A stretch of 64,000 nucleotides of DNA from Nostoc sp. 'Peltigera membranacea cyanobiont' 210A (GTDB taxonomy: Bacteria > Cyanobacteriota > Cyanobacteriia > Cyanobacteriales > Nostocaceae), in NCBI RefSeq assembly GCF_002246015.1, contig NZ_NOLJ01000012.1, forward strand, positions 7,455 through 71,454, read 5' to 3'. Positions 26,531 to 34,749 of this stretch are shown one piece after another. Position numbers and translations under genes: made by a program. The notes beneath the pieces are model-generated. The model searched no databases. It saw only the letters and a program-made list of their open reading frames with translations, and was not told the DNA's origin. Within the stretch, counting starts at the first letter, position 1, and the number at the start of each line of letters is the position of its first letter.

Positions 26531-27706
26531 ATGATGGGATTGATCAAACAACTGCAACGGCGAACCCCTCTAGGATGGCTACAACTGAATCATGAAAAAA
26601 GCCGTCTTTTAGTGGCATTATCAGGCATTGCCTTTGCGGATCTTCTGATGTTCATGCAGCTAGGTTTTCAGACTGCGCTATATGACAGTAACACCAGACT
26701 ACATCGCAGTTTGCAAGCAGACATTGTTTTAACCAGTCCCCAAGCCCGTAACTTGCCAAGCTTGTCTACATTTTCTCGGCGGCGACTTTACCAAGCAATG
26801 GATATACCAGGGGTTAAGTCAGCAGAACCAATGTATTTCAACAACACAATCTGGAAGAATCCCCAAACACATCGTGAGACAGGGGTGTTAGTTATCGGCT
26901 TTAACCCAGACAAGCCAGCCTTTGATTTACCAGATGTTAACCAGCAATTGCAAGCGATCAAAATGCCGGATACGGTGTTGTTCGATCGTGGTGCAAGAGG
27001 AGATTATCAAAAAGCGATCGCTCAAATTGACCAAGGTAAAACCCTGACTGCCGAAATAGAAAGGCGCACAATTACCATTAGTGGCTTATTCCAAGTTGGG
27101 GCTTCCTTTGGCTTTGATGGCAACCTGATTACCAGCGATCAAAACTTTTTGCGGCTATTTTCTGGGCGACAGTCCAGCAGTGTCAGTCTAGGTTTGATTC
27201 TTCTGAAACCAGGCTATGAACCGAAAAAAGTAGCAGCAATGCTCAAAGCCTACCTCAGAGATGATGTCAGAGTATTAACCCACGCCGAATTTATTGAATT
27301 TGAGAATAACTTTTGGAGAACAAATTCCCCAATTGGGTTTATTTTCAGCCTAGGTGTATCGATGGGGTTTGTGGTAGGCGTGATCATCGTCTATCAAGTT
27401 CTCTCTAACGATGTTAATGCCCATGTTCGAGAATATGCCACCTTCAAAGCAATGGGATATCGCAATTACTACCTGCTAGGTGTGGTGCTTGAAGAATCGT
27501 TGATATTAGCAGCACTGGGCTTCTTCCCCGGATTGGGAGTGTCCTTAGTGCTTTATCAACTGACTCGCAGTGCTACAAATTTGCCCATGTACATGACTGC
27601 GATTCGGGCATTGCAGGTATTAGTACTGACCATCATTATGTGTACAATTTCCGGTGCGATCGCCACCCGCAAACTCCAAGCCACCGATCCCGCTGATATG
27701 TTTTAA
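26531..27706 (+). CDS. DevC-like ABC exporter permease, copy 2
   Basis: 391 residues, the same length as copy 1 and aligned without obvious gaps (RRTPLGWLQLNHEKSRLLVA; FSRRRLYQAMDIPGVKSAEP; a FKAMGYRNYYLLGVVLEES segment; the final ATRKLQATDPADMF). Four membrane helices and a large periplasmic domain. ATG codons at 26531 and 26534 are both possible. The C-terminal ATRKLQ...DPADMF is shared by both copies and may contact the ATPase. Confidence 0.9.
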   Translation: MMGLIKQLQRRTPLGWLQLNHEKSRLLVALSGIAFADLLMFMQLGFQTALYDSNTRLHRSLQADIVLTSPQARNLPSLSTFSRRRLYQAMDIPGVKSAEPMYFNNTIWKNPQTHRETGVLVIGFNPDKPAFDLPDVNQQLQAIKMPDTVLFDRGARGDYQKAIAQIDQGKTLTAEIERRTITISGLFQVGASFGFDGNLITSDQNFLRLFSGRQSSSVSLGLILLKPGYEPKKVAAMLKAYLRDDVRVLTHAEFIEFENNFWRTNSPIGFIFSLGVSMGFVVGVIIVYQVLSNDVNAHVREYATFKAMGYRNYYLLGVVLEESLILAALGFFPGLGVSLVLYQLTRSATNLPMYMTAIRALQVLVLTIIMCTISGAIATRKLQATDPADMF

Positions 27707-27781
27707 AAATTGTCATTTGTCATTGGTCATTTGTCCTTTGCAAATGACCAATGACCATCATTGTGAGTAATCAAGCTATGT

Positions 27782-28480
27782 ATGACTAGTCAACCCGTCA
27801 TCTCTATTAAAAATCTCGACCACCACTTTGGTCACGGCTCACTCCGCAAGCAAGTTTTATGTAATATCAACTTAGAGATTAACGCTGGTGAAATTATTAT
27901 CATGACTGGGCCCTCTGGTTCTGGAAAGACTACCTTACTGACCTTAGTGGGTGGGTTGCGTTCTGCTCAATCTGGTAATTTGCAGGTGTTGGGACGAGAA
28001 CTTTGTGGTGCTAGTGCTGAAGAACTAGTGCAAGCACGACGCCATAACGGTTATATTTTCCAAGGAGATAACTTGCATGGTAGTTTAACGGCACTCCAAA
28101 ACGTCAAAATGGCTTTAGAATTGCACAAACATCTTGGGTTAAAAAAAATGCGAGCTAGGTCAGCCCAAATGTTAGAGCAAGTAGGATTAGGAAATCATTT
28201 GCATTATTACCCTAATAAACTGTCTGGAGGACAAAAACAAAGAGTAGCGATCGCTCGTGCGTTAGTCAGTCATCCTCAAATAATCCTTGCGGATGAACCC
28301 ACCGCCGCCCTTGACAGTCAATCGGGACGAGATGTAGTCAATCTCATGCAAAAACTAGCAAAAGAACAAGGCTGTACAATCTTGATGGTTACTCATGACA
28401 ACCGCATCCTAGACATTGCAGATCGCATTGTTCAAATGGAAGATGGCAAAATCAAGTCAAAAGTAATACTATCAGCCTAA
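27782..28480 (+). CDS. DevA-like ABC exporter ATPase, copy 2
   Basis: 232 residues, complete set of ABC motifs: GPSGSGKT, IFQGDNL, LSGGQKQRVAIARAL, IILADEPTAALD and MVTHDNR. It is very similar to the copy at 17996. It ends the second operon, 75 bp after the permease across a gap of TCATTTGT-like repeats. Confidence 0.93.
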   Translation: MTSQPVISIKNLDHHFGHGSLRKQVLCNINLEINAGEIIIMTGPSGSGKTTLLTLVGGLRSAQSGNLQVLGRELCGASAEELVQARRHNGYIFQGDNLHGSLTALQNVKMALELHKHLGLKKMRARSAQMLEQVGLGNHLHYYPNKLSGGQKQRVAIARALVSHPQIILADEPTAALDSQSGRDVVNLMQKLAKEQGCTILMVTHDNRILDIADRIVQMEDGKIKSKVILSA

Positions 28481-29004
28481 AGTTAATTAGCGTATTCCCT
28501 GATTCAGAGTTGATTTATAAGGTAAATCTGAAGTGCGGCGTGCCAGACTCACATTTTTCCCTTAATATCATAGTTTTTTGGCGACTAAACCGCTATTCTC
28601 AGTAAATTTTAAAATATTTCCGAATGGTATATATATAATTTAATTTATCTTCACTGACTTACTTACCTAGTTTAAGTAATTTCCCCATACCGATTTCAAC
28701 CTAACAATGTGATATTAGTGTCCAGTTGAAAAAGTGTCCAGTTGATTCCAAGATTTCCTTCAAGTATTATTTATGTAATCACAGTTAAATTTTATGCTCA
28801 TTGCCAATGTCATACGCCTTGGTTATTAGAGTCAAGACCAATTTCCTAAAATTACAGATAAAATGATTCGCCCTTGCAATCCATAAATACCTGGAGAATT
28901 TCCGAAAATTTATGGTTGTCAACAACATCGGCTTCAAACAGGAAACACTAGCGATAATAAGCTAATCTATTTTCCAATACAAGCAAGGGTTTTTTTATAG
29001 TTCT
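28481..29004. other. 524-bp intergenic region with a 13-bp direct repeat
   Basis: AT-rich, no ORF. AGTGTCCAGTTGA occurs twice with a 16-bp period (28717-28729 and 28733-28745), about 260 bp before the peptidase gene. A T7 run lies just before the next start codon (28989-28996). Confidence 0.6.
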
Positions 29005-29940
29005 ATGATTATTGAGAATAGCGCTAGTAGTTCAAACAAAAAGTTGCTCGGTTTTGATGTCAAAACTTTGACAGCTAATTACCGTGCAATAAATGTATTA
29101 AAGGGAATATTTGCTGTTCTCCCGATCGCCTTGGCATTACCTGTAGATGCTTTGCAAGTAAAGGTGATTCCAACTAATCCTAAATTAGGGGATACACTCT
29201 CTGTGCAGATTAATCTAGATAATCCAGAGAATGGTACAAAACCAACAGTAGCCAGTGGCAAGAATACATACCCAGCCTTTGAAATTGCGCCCAATCAATA
29301 TCGGGCTTTTGTTCCCACAACTCCATTAGAAAAAGCTGGAACTAGAACACTTCGGGTTGCAGGGGATGGTCAAGTGCAAAACTTGGCAGTGAATGTGCTT
29401 AATCGCAAATTCCCCGTACAACGTATTACTTTGCCACCTGGCAAAGCCGGAGTGGATGCCACAGAGTATGAACTTAAGCGTGTGGCAGCTTTGAAGGCGC
29501 TACAAACACCAGAAAAGTATTGGAATGGAGTATTCCTGAAGCCAAATGCAGGGCGGATGAGTACAAACTATGGTGTACGTCGCTACTATAATGGTACATT
29601 TGCAAAGGACTACTATCATCGTGGTCTTGACTACGCTGGTGCTGCCGGTTCACCAGTAATTGCCCCAGCCTCTGGGCGAGTTGCTTTGGTAGGTAGGGTA
29701 TCCCAAGGGTTTCGGATACACGGTAACGTCGTTGGCATTGACCACGGTCAAGGAGTAATCAGTATTTTCATGCACCTGAGTCGTATTAACGTTAAAGAAG
29801 GTGATTTGGTGAAAGCTGGTCAATTAATTGGTGCAGTAGGTTCAACTGGTGCTGCCACAGGGCCACATTTACACTGGGGTCTATATGTCAACGGACAATC
29901 TGTCGATCCAACACCTTGGCGAACTAAGGTCGTTAACTAG
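29005..29940 (+). CDS. M23 (LytM) family metallopeptidase
   Basis: 311 residues. An N-terminal hydrophobic segment (LKGIFAVLPIALALPVDALQ) acts as signal sequence or anchor. A beta-rich linker domain follows at about 48-130. The LytM domain covers about 180-305, with Zn ligands in YHRGLDYAG (HxxxD) and GPHLHWGLY (HxH), and the STNYGVRRYYNG loop. Such enzymes cut peptidoglycan cross-bridges or activate amidases in the periplasm, acting in cell separation or wall remodelling. All metal ligands are present, so activity is expected. Confidence 0.9.
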   Translation: MIIENSASSSNKKLLGFDVKTLTANYRAINVLKGIFAVLPIALALPVDALQVKVIPTNPKLGDTLSVQINLDNPENGTKPTVASGKNTYPAFEIAPNQYRAFVPTTPLEKAGTRTLRVAGDGQVQNLAVNVLNRKFPVQRITLPPGKAGVDATEYELKRVAALKALQTPEKYWNGVFLKPNAGRMSTNYGVRRYYNGTFAKDYYHRGLDYAGAAGSPVIAPASGRVALVGRVSQGFRIHGNVVGIDHGQGVISIFMHLSRINVKEGDLVKAGQLIGAVGSTGAATGPHLHWGLYVNGQSVDPTPWRTKVVN

Positions 29941-30046
29941 TAGAGGCAGAATTGATCCTGTCTTTGCATAATTTGTGTATTTTTTGCTGAGAATTAGGCA
30001 AAATAAATTGGATTGATACCGTCCCTACCTTGCTTGGCCAACATAA

Positions 30047-30601
30047 ATGATGATAAGCGTTATGAGTATCGAAAAAATTGTAGAACAAGCTCTCCAGGAT
30101 GGTTATTTGACACCAGCAATGGAAGCAGAAGTCGGTAGAATTTGTGATAACGCCTCGGAACTCTCAATTGAAGAGTATATGGCGTTGGATCGGTTGATGG
30201 GTGCGCTATTGACTGGTGAGGTAGTGGCGGTACCTCGCAAACAATTCATTAATGTTATGGAAGAATTGGTGCTGACAGAAGCGATCGCACGAGTCGCAGA
30301 AATTGAAGCCACCAGCGAAAGTTCTTTAGATGTTGGGGATATTGCCGCTTACGCTCTCAACCGGCTACCACCTTTGTATGCTACTACAGAAGAGGGTGCT
30401 AACTTCCAGCGCCAAACGGCTCAGGCACAACTGCAAGACTTAATTTCTCAACAAATAAGTGAGGCGATTAACCGTTACCTCGATCGACCCGATTTCTTCC
30501 CAGAACGGCAAGCCTTGGGTAAAAATACTGGTAACGAGGTTGTACGCCAAGTCAGTGCTTTACTCCAAACATACGCGCCTAACTTTGAGCAAAAATTATA
30601 A
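30047..30601 (+). CDS. ComFB-family protein
   Basis: 184 residues, soluble and helical. The core VMEELVLTEAIARV followed by YALNRLPPLYATTEEG is the ComFB signature. In cyanobacteria ComFB proteins have been reported to bind cyclic di-nucleotides and to affect competence or motility. An extra N-terminal helical region (about 60 residues) and a C-terminal QAQLQDLISQQI helix extend the core. Three in-frame ATGs (30047, 30050, 30062) are possible; 30062 gives MSIEKIVEQALQ and is the likelier natural start, but no clear Shine-Dalgarno sequence decides. The window also encodes a diguanylate cyclase (62365). Confidence 0.8.
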   Translation: MMISVMSIEKIVEQALQDGYLTPAMEAEVGRICDNASELSIEEYMALDRLMGALLTGEVVAVPRKQFINVMEELVLTEAIARVAEIEATSESSLDVGDIAAYALNRLPPLYATTEEGANFQRQTAQAQLQDLISQQISEAINRYLDRPDFFPERQALGKNTGNEVVRQVSALLQTYAPNFEQKL

Positions 30602-30664
30602 TTTTCAGAGTTACTTAGTCATTGGTCATTTGTTTTAGACAAAGGACTAATGACTCTTAACTAA

Positions 30665-31702
30665 TTAATCACGTACTAACACTGTTGTCCCTAAACTCAC
30701 TTGCTCATATAACAATCGGACATCAGAATTACGCATTCTTAAGCAGCCGTGGGATACAGCCGTTCCTACCAGATCAACATCCGGCGTGCCATGAAAGCCA
30801 ATTTCATTCCGTCCATCTGACCAAAAACCAATCCATCTATCTCCCAAGGGACTATCCGTACCAGCCTCAAATACTTTGCCAGTAATTGGGTGACGCCAGA
30901 TTGGATAATGTCGCATATGGATCACCTGGAAAGAACCTGTGGGTGTTTCCCAACCTTTCTTGCCGACAGCAATCGGGTAGCTGGCGATCACCTCTTCTCC
31001 TGCATATACATAAGTACGGCGATCGCTTAAATCAACCACTACTTGCGTCTTGGCATTTGCCAGCCTACTAGATGGTACTTGTTGGGCTGAAGCCTTAGAC
31101 CACAAACCTTTTGGCCAACTATCTGCAACTGGTTTTTGTCTTTCTACTTGCGCTACCAACTGCGTTTTAGTTGGTAGGTCGCTGGCTTTAGCTACATTAT
31201 TCTTAATAATTTGGGGCTTAGTTTGAGGCTTAATGGTAGCAGGCTTGAGTTTAGAAGCCCTACGAATAGTTGCTTTCGCTAGATTCTTCTTAATTATTTG
31301 CGATTTAATGGTAGAAGACTTGAGTGTAGAAGCCCTACGAGTAGTTGTTTTAGCTAGATTCTTCTTAATTATTTTTGATTTAGTTTTAGGTTTAAAAGCA
31401 GAGGACTTTGGTGTAAATGTCCTCTGGGCAGTGGAGCCTTGGGTAACTTCCTCAGGTGGCACAGATCCACCCAGCGCAACTTCCCCCAAACTCACTTGGG
31501 AAAGATTCTTGTAGACTCCCTCTCGTTGGCTTCCCTTAAGATTGGTTCGGGTAGAATCTCGCCGCATCGAAGTAGATGCAGACTTCTCATACTGCCGTTC
31601 CGCCGTACTAATGCGCCAATGGACAGCTAAGGATAAAAATGCTGTGCCAAAACAAAGCAGCATTACCATACGCCCTACAGATTCGTTTCTTACCATTGCC
31701 AT
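30665..31702 (-). CDS. L,D-transpeptidase (YkuD) with Lys-rich repeat linker
   Basis: 345 residues. An N-terminal membrane/signal helix (MLLCFGTAFLSLAVHW), a long basic linker at about 90-175, and a YkuD domain at about 215-345 with the catalytic signature HGTP...SHGCLRMRN (Cys near 320). It forms 3-3 cross-links in peptidoglycan or attaches partners to it. The linker contains two to three copies of a unit like IIKKNLAKATIRRASKLK, also visible as a nucleotide repeat at about 31200-31390. That makes it strongly cationic, suiting contact with the wall or outer-membrane anionic polymers. The start at 31702 has an alternative ATG two codons later. Confidence 0.88.
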   Translation of the reverse strand: MAMVRNESVGRMVMLLCFGTAFLSLAVHWRISTAERQYEKSASTSMRRDSTRTNLKGSQREGVYKNLSQVSLGEVALGGSVPPEEVTQGSTAQRTFTPKSSAFKPKTKSKIIKKNLAKTTTRRASTLKSSTIKSQIIKKNLAKATIRRASKLKPATIKPQTKPQIIKNNVAKASDLPTKTQLVAQVERQKPVADSWPKGLWSKASAQQVPSSRLANAKTQVVVDLSDRRTYVYAGEEVIASYPIAVGKKGWETPTGSFQVIHMRHYPIWRHPITGKVFEAGTDSPLGDRWIGFWSDGRNEIGFHGTPDVDLVGTAVSHGCLRMRNSDVRLLYEQVSLGTTVLVRD

Positions 31703-31975
31703 CGCCTATTGTTTATCCCTGACATATCCAGCCGAGTAATTGGATGAGTTCATCATCCGATCATCAAAAATTTATCAATACTTATCATTTCCGCTGTAAA
31801 TCTGCCAACACCTCTGGGCAAACTAAGACTATGCAAATTGTCCCAGCGGCAAAATTCCAAGTGAGCAACCTCATTCCTCAAAAGTTCTGAGGGTCGTAAG
31901 CCTCTCCTCGGACTTTTTAGTGGAACTCTTGAAATGTAGCAATCAATCATTAATGGTGTAAGTGGATGAAAAACC

Positions 31976-32128
31976 ATGCTTGAAAAACTATTGCTAGCGG
32001 TCACAATTACATTTTCCCTCAATTTCTTTTTTCAAGTTCGCGTACCAGAGCAACATAACTCTAGTGCTGCTTTCGGCCCACAACCAGAACAATCAGCAAC
32101 TATTCTGGTAACGAAATCAAAAAATTAA
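31976..32128 (+). CDS. possible 50-residue secreted or membrane peptide
   Basis: An ATG at 31976 opens a frame of 50 codons: an N-terminal hydrophobic helix (LEKLLLAVTITFSLNFFF) followed by a short polar tail ending SKN. GTGGATG lies at a suitable distance upstream. It sits in the divergent gap between the L,D-transpeptidase and the sigma factor gene. No family recognised; the signal-like start is the main support. Confidence 0.4.
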   Translation: MLEKLLLAVTITFSLNFFFQVRVPEQHNSSAAFGPQPEQSATILVTKSKN

Positions 32129-32355
32129 ATCATCATCTTAGCAACCACAGCAAGCTAACTTCCAGAAATTATTACCCGAATTTTAAAGGTATCAAGAAGT
32201 TAGAATTACAAAATTTTATCTTCATTTTTATAGCTAAATTTAATTATCTCGATCAAGCGTATATACCCAGTTGTTAAAAGTACTCAAATGTGCATTGTAT
32301 CGTGCCTTTGTTCGTTGATGGGTCTTAGGCAACTATGGGAGCAGTATAAGGAAAA

Positions 32356-33150
32356 GTGGCTCTGCTTATTGCTATAAATGTATCCAAAATTGTATGCTTC
32401 AGTGTTCCAGTCATAAATCCGTCACCTGAGCATGGAACTTCTACCCCATTAGCAGGTCTAATAGATAGGGATGATTTAGAGCCAGTACGATCTATGAGTC
32501 AATCGATTACTGTATCCTGGTCAACGGTTGATGCAAAGTATCCAGAAGCATCAGTGCAAGTTGACAAACTCCCTAACCACGATTTAATTTTGCGCTGTCA
32601 AGCCGGACTGCGACCAGATCGTGCTGCTTTTGCGGAACTATTACGCCGCTATCAAAGTCAAGTCGATCGAGTTCTATACCACCTAGCTCCAGATTGGCCT
32701 GACAGAGCCGATTTGGCTCAAGAAGTTTGGATTCGAGTGTATCGGAATATTAACCGATTACAAGAGCCTGCTAAATTTCGGGGCTGGTTAAGCCGCATTG
32801 CCACCAACTTGTTTTACGACGAGTTACGGAAACGTAAGCGGGTTATGAGTCCTTTGTCACTCGATGCTCCCCGTTCCTTAGAGGACGGCGAGATGGATTG
32901 GGAAATCGCTGGCGATACCCCAGGACCTGAGGAAGAACTGACAACTAGAGAATTTTACGAGCAATTGCGGGAAGCGATCGCGGATTTACCAGAAGTTTTT
33001 CGTACTACCATTGTCCTCAGAGAAATCGAAGGCATGGCTTATGAAGAAATTGCCGAAATCACTGGAGTTTCTCTAGGAACTGTGAAGTCAAGAATAGCCA
33101 GAGCTAGATCGAGACTGCAAGCCCACTTGCAGAATTATCTAGACTCCTAA
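32356..33150 (+). CDS. sigG: ECF sigma factor, SigG type
   Basis: 264 residues from a GTG with AAGGA upstream, or 218 from the ATG at 32494 where sequence typical of the family (MSQSITVSW) begins. Region 2: FAELLRRYQSQVDRVLYHL, DRADLAQEVWIRVYRNI and FRGWLSRIATNLFYDELRKR (-10 recognition). Region 4: LPEVFRTTIVLREIEGMAY and EEIAEITGVSLGTVKSRIARA (-35 recognition helix-turn-helix). The gene directly downstream encodes a membrane anti-sigma factor, so this is an envelope-stress type pair. The symbol is assigned by resemblance to cyanobacterial SigG. Confidence 0.88.
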   Translation: MALLIAINVSKIVCFSVPVINPSPEHGTSTPLAGLIDRDDLEPVRSMSQSITVSWSTVDAKYPEASVQVDKLPNHDLILRCQAGLRPDRAAFAELLRRYQSQVDRVLYHLAPDWPDRADLAQEVWIRVYRNINRLQEPAKFRGWLSRIATNLFYDELRKRKRVMSPLSLDAPRSLEDGEMDWEIAGDTPGPEEELTTREFYEQLREAIADLPEVFRTTIVLREIEGMAYEEIAEITGVSLGTVKSRIARARSRLQAHLQNYLDS

Positions 33151-33316
33151 TTTTCTTAATTTACAGTATCTTGCCTCTGCTCAATGGCAGAATTTAAGCA
33201 TAGATTAAGAATTACTAGAAAGACATAGATTGTTTCTGCCTTTAGGAGGAAAATTGGCTAATTTTCCCGAAATTCCCGCCCAGTTTACCCGTGAATGAAT
33301 TGGTAATAATGTTAAG

Positions 33317-33940
33317 ATGACTACTGATTCTCAGTTTTACGACCGTTCTCCTTTGCAACTTCCTCAAGATTTGTCAGATGGAATGGCCAAGCATACCAAC
33401 GAATCAACGGGTCTTATGGATATGGTGAAGCGCGATCGCTTCGAGTTATTGAGTGCTTACCTCGATGGTGAAGTCACAGCCACCGAACGCAGGCAAGTAG
33501 AAGAATGGCTGGCAAATGATGCCTCGGTTCAGTGTTTGTATGCCCGACTGTTAAAACTGCGCCAAGGCTTGCGGACTCTCCCAGTGCCAGCAGCCCAACA
33601 GTCGCCAGAAGAGACAGTTCAGCAAGTATTGTCACGTTTGCGCCGCCGCTCCCGTTTAAACTGGATGGTGGGGAGTGCAGCCGTTGCTGCTTGTGCGATC
33701 GGTGCAATCGGTGCAATATCTGGCTTAGTAGGTGGTGGTTCGATGGTGCAACAACTAGCACAACGACCACAAAGAGAACCGATACAAACGTCCTCAGCGT
33801 CTATAGTTCCCCCTTCGCCGCTGATGGTGGGGCTAAATAACCCGGTAATTGAAATTCCGAAAGCAGCAGTAGCCTCTCCAGAAAATTCAATTTATCAGGT
33901 ACAGCCGCAAGGACACGACCCCAAACAGGACATAAACTAA
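33317..33940 (+). CDS. membrane-bound anti-sigma factor
   Basis: 207 residues. The N-terminal cytosolic part carries the anti-sigma domain (RDRFELLSAYLDGEVTATER, EEWLANDASVQCLYARLLKL), lacking the HxxxCxxC zinc site. It is followed by basic RRRSRLN, one membrane helix (MVGSAAVAACAIGAIGAISG) and a periplasmic tail of about 70 residues. It starts 166 bp after the sigma gene. It would hold the ECF sigma factor at the membrane until proteolysis or a conformational signal frees it. Confidence 0.85.
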   Translation: MTTDSQFYDRSPLQLPQDLSDGMAKHTNESTGLMDMVKRDRFELLSAYLDGEVTATERRQVEEWLANDASVQCLYARLLKLRQGLRTLPVPAAQQSPEETVQQVLSRLRRRSRLNWMVGSAAVAACAIGAIGAISGLVGGGSMVQQLAQRPQREPIQTSSASIVPPSPLMVGLNNPVIEIPKAAVASPENSIYQVQPQGHDPKQDIN

Positions 33941-33956
33941 TCGCAAAGTTAACAGT

Positions 33957-34412
33957 TTACAGTTGATAACTGGACTTTGGGGTTATACCACAGCCGCTCC
34001 ACCAGCCCCCAGGTTGGAGGAAGCCGCCTAATTGAGCAACTTGCTCTAAAGTCATTAAATAAACCCAAGCCCAACCCAGAGAGAGCGACTGTGGCTCATA
34101 AACCTCGATAATTTGTCGATTATAGAGGTTTTCTGGCGTTTGTCTATTGGGCTGGTAATCTTCCAGCACATCTAGCTCATTTAAAATCTTTGGGTGGGAA
34201 AAAGAAAGTAAATATCCGTAAACTTGGCTATCCCCTAGCGTCATCGCTGGGTAGCCCATTGGCAGAGCAAATAATTTGCCTTGTACAAGAGCTATTTTGA
34301 CATCAACGACTTTGCCAGCACAGTATCTTTTATAGTTAGCTTCACCTGGTTTGAGCGTGCCGTAGACAAAAACCCGCACCAAATCAGAAAGTTTTATATT
34401 TGATTCAACCAT
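33957..34412 (-). CDS. gamma-glutamylcyclotransferase (GGCT/AIG2)-like protein
   Basis: 151 residues with the family signature VFVYGTLKPGEANYKRY near the N-terminus, the GYPAM and VYGYLLSF strands, and ELDVLEDYQP containing the candidate catalytic acid. Members cyclise gamma-glutamyl amines or peptides to 5-oxoproline. The exact substrate cannot be told. It converges on the anti-sigma gene with 16 bp between stops. Confidence 0.85.
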   Translation of the reverse strand: MVESNIKLSDLVRVFVYGTLKPGEANYKRYCAGKVVDVKIALVQGKLFALPMGYPAMTLGDSQVYGYLLSFSHPKILNELDVLEDYQPNRQTPENLYNRQIIEVYEPQSLSLGWAWVYLMTLEQVAQLGGFLQPGGWWSGCGITPKSSYQL

Positions 34413-34749
34413 TTAAGGGATTTCCAAAAAATAAATTATCCCAAATTATTTGTAGATTTGTAGGGGCGCAAGGACTTGTGCCCCTACGTACCCTGCGGGA
34501 CGCTTATGCGAACGCGGAACGTCCCGCAGGGATAAGATGTTTTTTTAATTGAAAGTCCCTAAACCTTCATCAAATTAATTCTTGCGATATCTGAAAGTGT
34601 CGCAGTTTGAGCATAATCAGACTGCTCCTCAACCGCACTGATATATATAAATCTGTGAATAGTTGACCTACAATATTTAGATTAACCTGCTATGTTGACA
34701 TAGGTAGGTTGACATAGTAAGTAGACGTAGACCCAGTAGGAGAATTTTG
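34413..34749. other. intergenic region with two strong hairpins
   Basis: A dispersed-repeat cluster at 34460-34531 comprises GTAGGGGCGCAA paired with TTGTGCCCCTAC (one mismatch) and CCCTGCGGGACG paired with CGTCCCGCAGGG (perfect). The rest, 34532-34749, holds the leuS promoter and its AGGAG ribosome site; TTGACATAGTAGGTA-like words recur twice around 34696-34718. Confidence 0.75.

Noticed and set aside
31753-32022. Minus-strand frame before the sigma gene
   Set aside because: No ribosome binding site and no recognisable product; it overlaps the better-supported plus-strand peptide frame at 31976.
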